Assembly (NCBI GenBank): GCA_965229095.1
Contig: OZ245855.1
Coordinates: forward strand, 1,922,001 to 1,986,000
Direction: 5' to 3'
Length of the DNA stretch: 64,000 nucleotides
From: Taibaiella sp965229095
GTDB taxonomy: Bacteria; Bacteroidota; Bacteroidia; Chitinophagales; Chitinophagaceae
Shown here: piece after piece, positions 62,633 to 64,000 of the stretch
How the letters are laid out: the number at the start of each line of letters is the position of its first letter
Numbering within the stretch: position 1 is the first letter of the stretch
The notes under the pieces: generated by a model
What the model was told of the DNA's origin: nothing
The model's database searches: none
Seen by the model: only the letters and a program-made list of their open reading frames with translations
Made by a program: the position numbers and the translations under genes

Positions 62633-63031
62633 ATGACCATGAACTTCTACACCCGTAAACTGATCAAACCCGAAGACCTGAATGCCAACAATACTTTGTT
62701 TGGTGGCAGCCTGCTGCGCTGGCTCGACGAAGAAGCGGCTATTTATGCCATTATCCAACTGGGCACCAACCGTTGCGTGACCAAGTTCATGTCGGAGATC
62801 AACTTTATCAGCTCGGCAAAGCAAGGCGATATTGTAGAACTGGGCATTAAAGCCATGCAGTTTGGCAGGACCTCGCTCACCTTAACCTGCCAGGTACGGA
62901 ATAAGATCACACAAAAGATGATCCTGACCATCGATAAAATGGTTTTTGTAAGCGTAGATGAAGAAGGTGTACCGACACCGCATGGAAAAACAGAAATCAT
63001 TTATACCGACGAAAGGCTCCGGGAAGACTAG
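62633..63031 (+). CDS. Acyl-CoA thioesterase (hotdog fold)
   Basis: A 132-residue hotdog protein of the YciA/BACH type: 'NANNTLFGGSLLRWLDEEAAIYAI', 'INFISSAKQGDIVELGIKAMQFGRTSLTL' and 'MVFVSVDEEGVPTPHGK'. It hydrolyses acyl-CoA to the free acid and CoA. An ATG two codons downstream (62639) is also possible. Its position in the mutase cluster suggests action on propionyl-, methylmalonyl- or related CoA esters, which is inference. Confidence 0.88.
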   Translation: MTMNFYTRKLIKPEDLNANNTLFGGSLLRWLDEEAAIYAIIQLGTNRCVTKFMSEINFISSAKQGDIVELGIKAMQFGRTSLTLTCQVRNKITQKMILTIDKMVFVSVDEEGVPTPHGKTEIIYTDERLRED

Positions 63032-63146
63032 CCAGGCAATGTAAAACGAATAACCAGTCCTTAGACAAAGAGCATCGATCACCCCTTTCCGGATCACTAT
63101 CCTTATATGCCTGTTCCGTAAAGACCCTTTTTAAACAGCCCGAACA

Positions 63147-64000
63147 TTGTCCAAATCATTCAGCCTGCAAGCGTATATCGATGGCCTGCAAAGCAGCAAT
63201 ATTGCTATGCTCAGCAGGGCTATCACCCTTATTGAATCCACCAGGCCTGCGCACCAGGAAACTGCAGCAAGGCTTATTGATGCCATACTCCCTTTTACCG
63301 GGCAATCGATGCGCATAGGAATTACCGGTGTGCCGGGCGTGGGCAAAAGTACTTTTATCGAAGCTTTCGGTATGCACTTGATCGACGAAGGCAAAAAAGT
63401 AGCGGTACTGGCTATTGACCCTTCCAGCAGCATCAGCAAAGGCAGCATTCTGGGCGATAAGACCCGGATGGAAAAGCTTTCCGTTCATCCCGCAGCCTTT
63501 ATCCGGCCTTCAGCAGCCAGCGGTAGCCTGGGTGGCGTCACTTATAAGACAAGAGAGGCAACCCTGCTTTGCGAAGCGGCAGGCTTCGATACCATCATTA
63601 TCGAAACGGTAGGTGTAGGCCAGAGCGAAACAGAAGTAAGCCATATTACCGATTTTTTCCTGCTTCTGATGCTTGCCGGCGCCGGCGACGAATTGCAAGG
63701 CATCAAAAGGGGCATTATGGAAATGGCAGATGGGCTGGTGATCACCAAGGCAGATGGCAATAACATTGAAAAGGCCAAAGCTGCCAGGAGCGAATATGCC
63801 AGGGCCCTGCACTTCCTTCCTCCCCAGGCTTCGGGATGGATACCTGAAGTAAAGGTGAGTTCCTCATACGACCATACCGGTATTACAGAAGTAACCCGAA
63901 TGATCGAAAAATACCGGCAACATCAAACTACAAACGGCTATTTCGATAAAAAGCGGCAAGAGCAGAATTTGTTTGCCTTCCAGCGGTTACTTACCGAGCA
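63147..64000 (+). CDS. meaB: Methylmalonyl-CoA mutase-associated GTPase MeaB (partial)
   Basis: The frame runs from a TTG at 63147 past the right edge (284 codons visible). The family N-terminus ('LQAYIDGLQSSNIAMLSRAITLIES') lies upstream of the first ATG (63207), so TTG is the likely start. The G domain has Walker A GVPGVGKST (61-69), 'VLAIDPSSSISKGSILGDKTRM', 'GGVTYKTREATLL', 'ETVGVGQSETEV' and 'ADGLVITKADGNN'. MeaB protects and loads cobalamin on methylmalonyl-CoA mutase, consistent with the cluster. Confidence 0.93.
   Translation, partial: MSKSFSLQAYIDGLQSSNIAMLSRAITLIESTRPAHQETAARLIDAILPFTGQSMRIGITGVPGVGKSTFIEAFGMHLIDEGKKVAVLAIDPSSSISKGSILGDKTRMEKLSVHPAAFIRPSAASGSLGGVTYKTREATLLCEAAGFDTIIIETVGVGQSETEVSHITDFFLLLMLAGAGDELQGIKRGIMEMADGLVITKADGNNIEKAKAARSEYARALHFLPPQASGWIPEVKVSSSYDHTGITEVTRMIEKYRQHQTTNGYFDKKRQEQNLFAFQRLLTE

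Noticed and set aside
1..64000. CRISPR arrays, rRNA and tRNA genes
   Set aside because: No regularly spaced direct repeats and no cloverleaf or rRNA-like stretches were seen by eye.

Overview
The window comes from a member of the Bacteroidota, most likely the Chitinophagaceae or a close relative. The evidence is: several secreted proteins with type IX secretion (T9SS) C-terminal signals or gliding-motility C-terminal domains; Bacteroidota-restricted families (DUF4270, DUF4907, DUF5683, DUF3276, DUF3810, GldM C-terminal domains); -7 promoter boxes of the form TAnnTTTG; and GG-type lanthipeptide-like precursors. Housekeeping DNA is close to half G+C. I saw no rRNA, tRNA or CRISPR array.

Layout. 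1-3.4 kb: the end of a PspC-domain gene, a small GG-leader peptide gene, a REP-bearing gap, a YkgJ-type cysteine-cluster protein, an SDR oxidoreductase and purE. 3.6-7.7 kb: a four-gene surface operon (kelch lipoprotein, DUF4907, DUF4270, outer-membrane barrel). 7.8-17.3 kb, minus strand: a LytTR two-component pair, ruvX, DUF5683, a lytic transglycosylase, an OmpR-type regulator, an MscS channel, two stand-alone GldM C-terminal domain proteins, dapD and CoA-transferase subunit A. 17.5-24.4 kb: a SurA-like isomerase, a second GG-leader peptide, two large T9SS-exported proteins and a carboxypeptidase-regulatory-like protein. 24.6-29.7 kb: succinate dehydrogenase sdhC-sdhA-sdhB, split by an AT-rich two-gene cassette encoding an AAA ATPase and a PD-(D/E)xK-like protein. 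29.9-40.5 kb: a giant TraB/GumN-like protein, a PQQ-type sugar dehydrogenase with T9SS signal, a small lipoprotein, a barrel protein, an HMA-domain protein, DUF3810 and a TPR protein. 40.8-44.7 kb: infA-rpmJ-rpsM-rpsK-rpsD-rpoA-rplQ. 44.7-51.7 kb: three paralogous T9SS cargo genes with a shared leader element. 52-57.5 kb: a PhaE/phasin-like protein, DUF3276, sucC, a glycosyltransferase and a small membrane protein. 57.7-64 kb: a methylmalonyl-CoA mutase cluster (small subunit, GNAT, large subunit, thioesterase, partial meaB), interrupted by a REP array and a nonsense-mutated IS200-type transposase.

How the genes fit together. SucC, the succinate dehydrogenase and the methylmalonyl-CoA mutase/MeaB cluster all act around succinyl-CoA and succinate. 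The T9SS cargo genes, the GldM-like pair, the SurA-like chaperone and the outer-membrane proteins are envelope and secretion functions.

The strongest candidate for an undescribed system is the ATPase plus nuclease-like cassette at 25351-26882. It is translationally coupled internally, ends 2 bases before sdhB, is much more AT-rich than its surroundings, and lies inside an operon that is normally contiguous. The second most interesting signal is a roughly 30-nt leader element conserved upstream of three T9SS genes.
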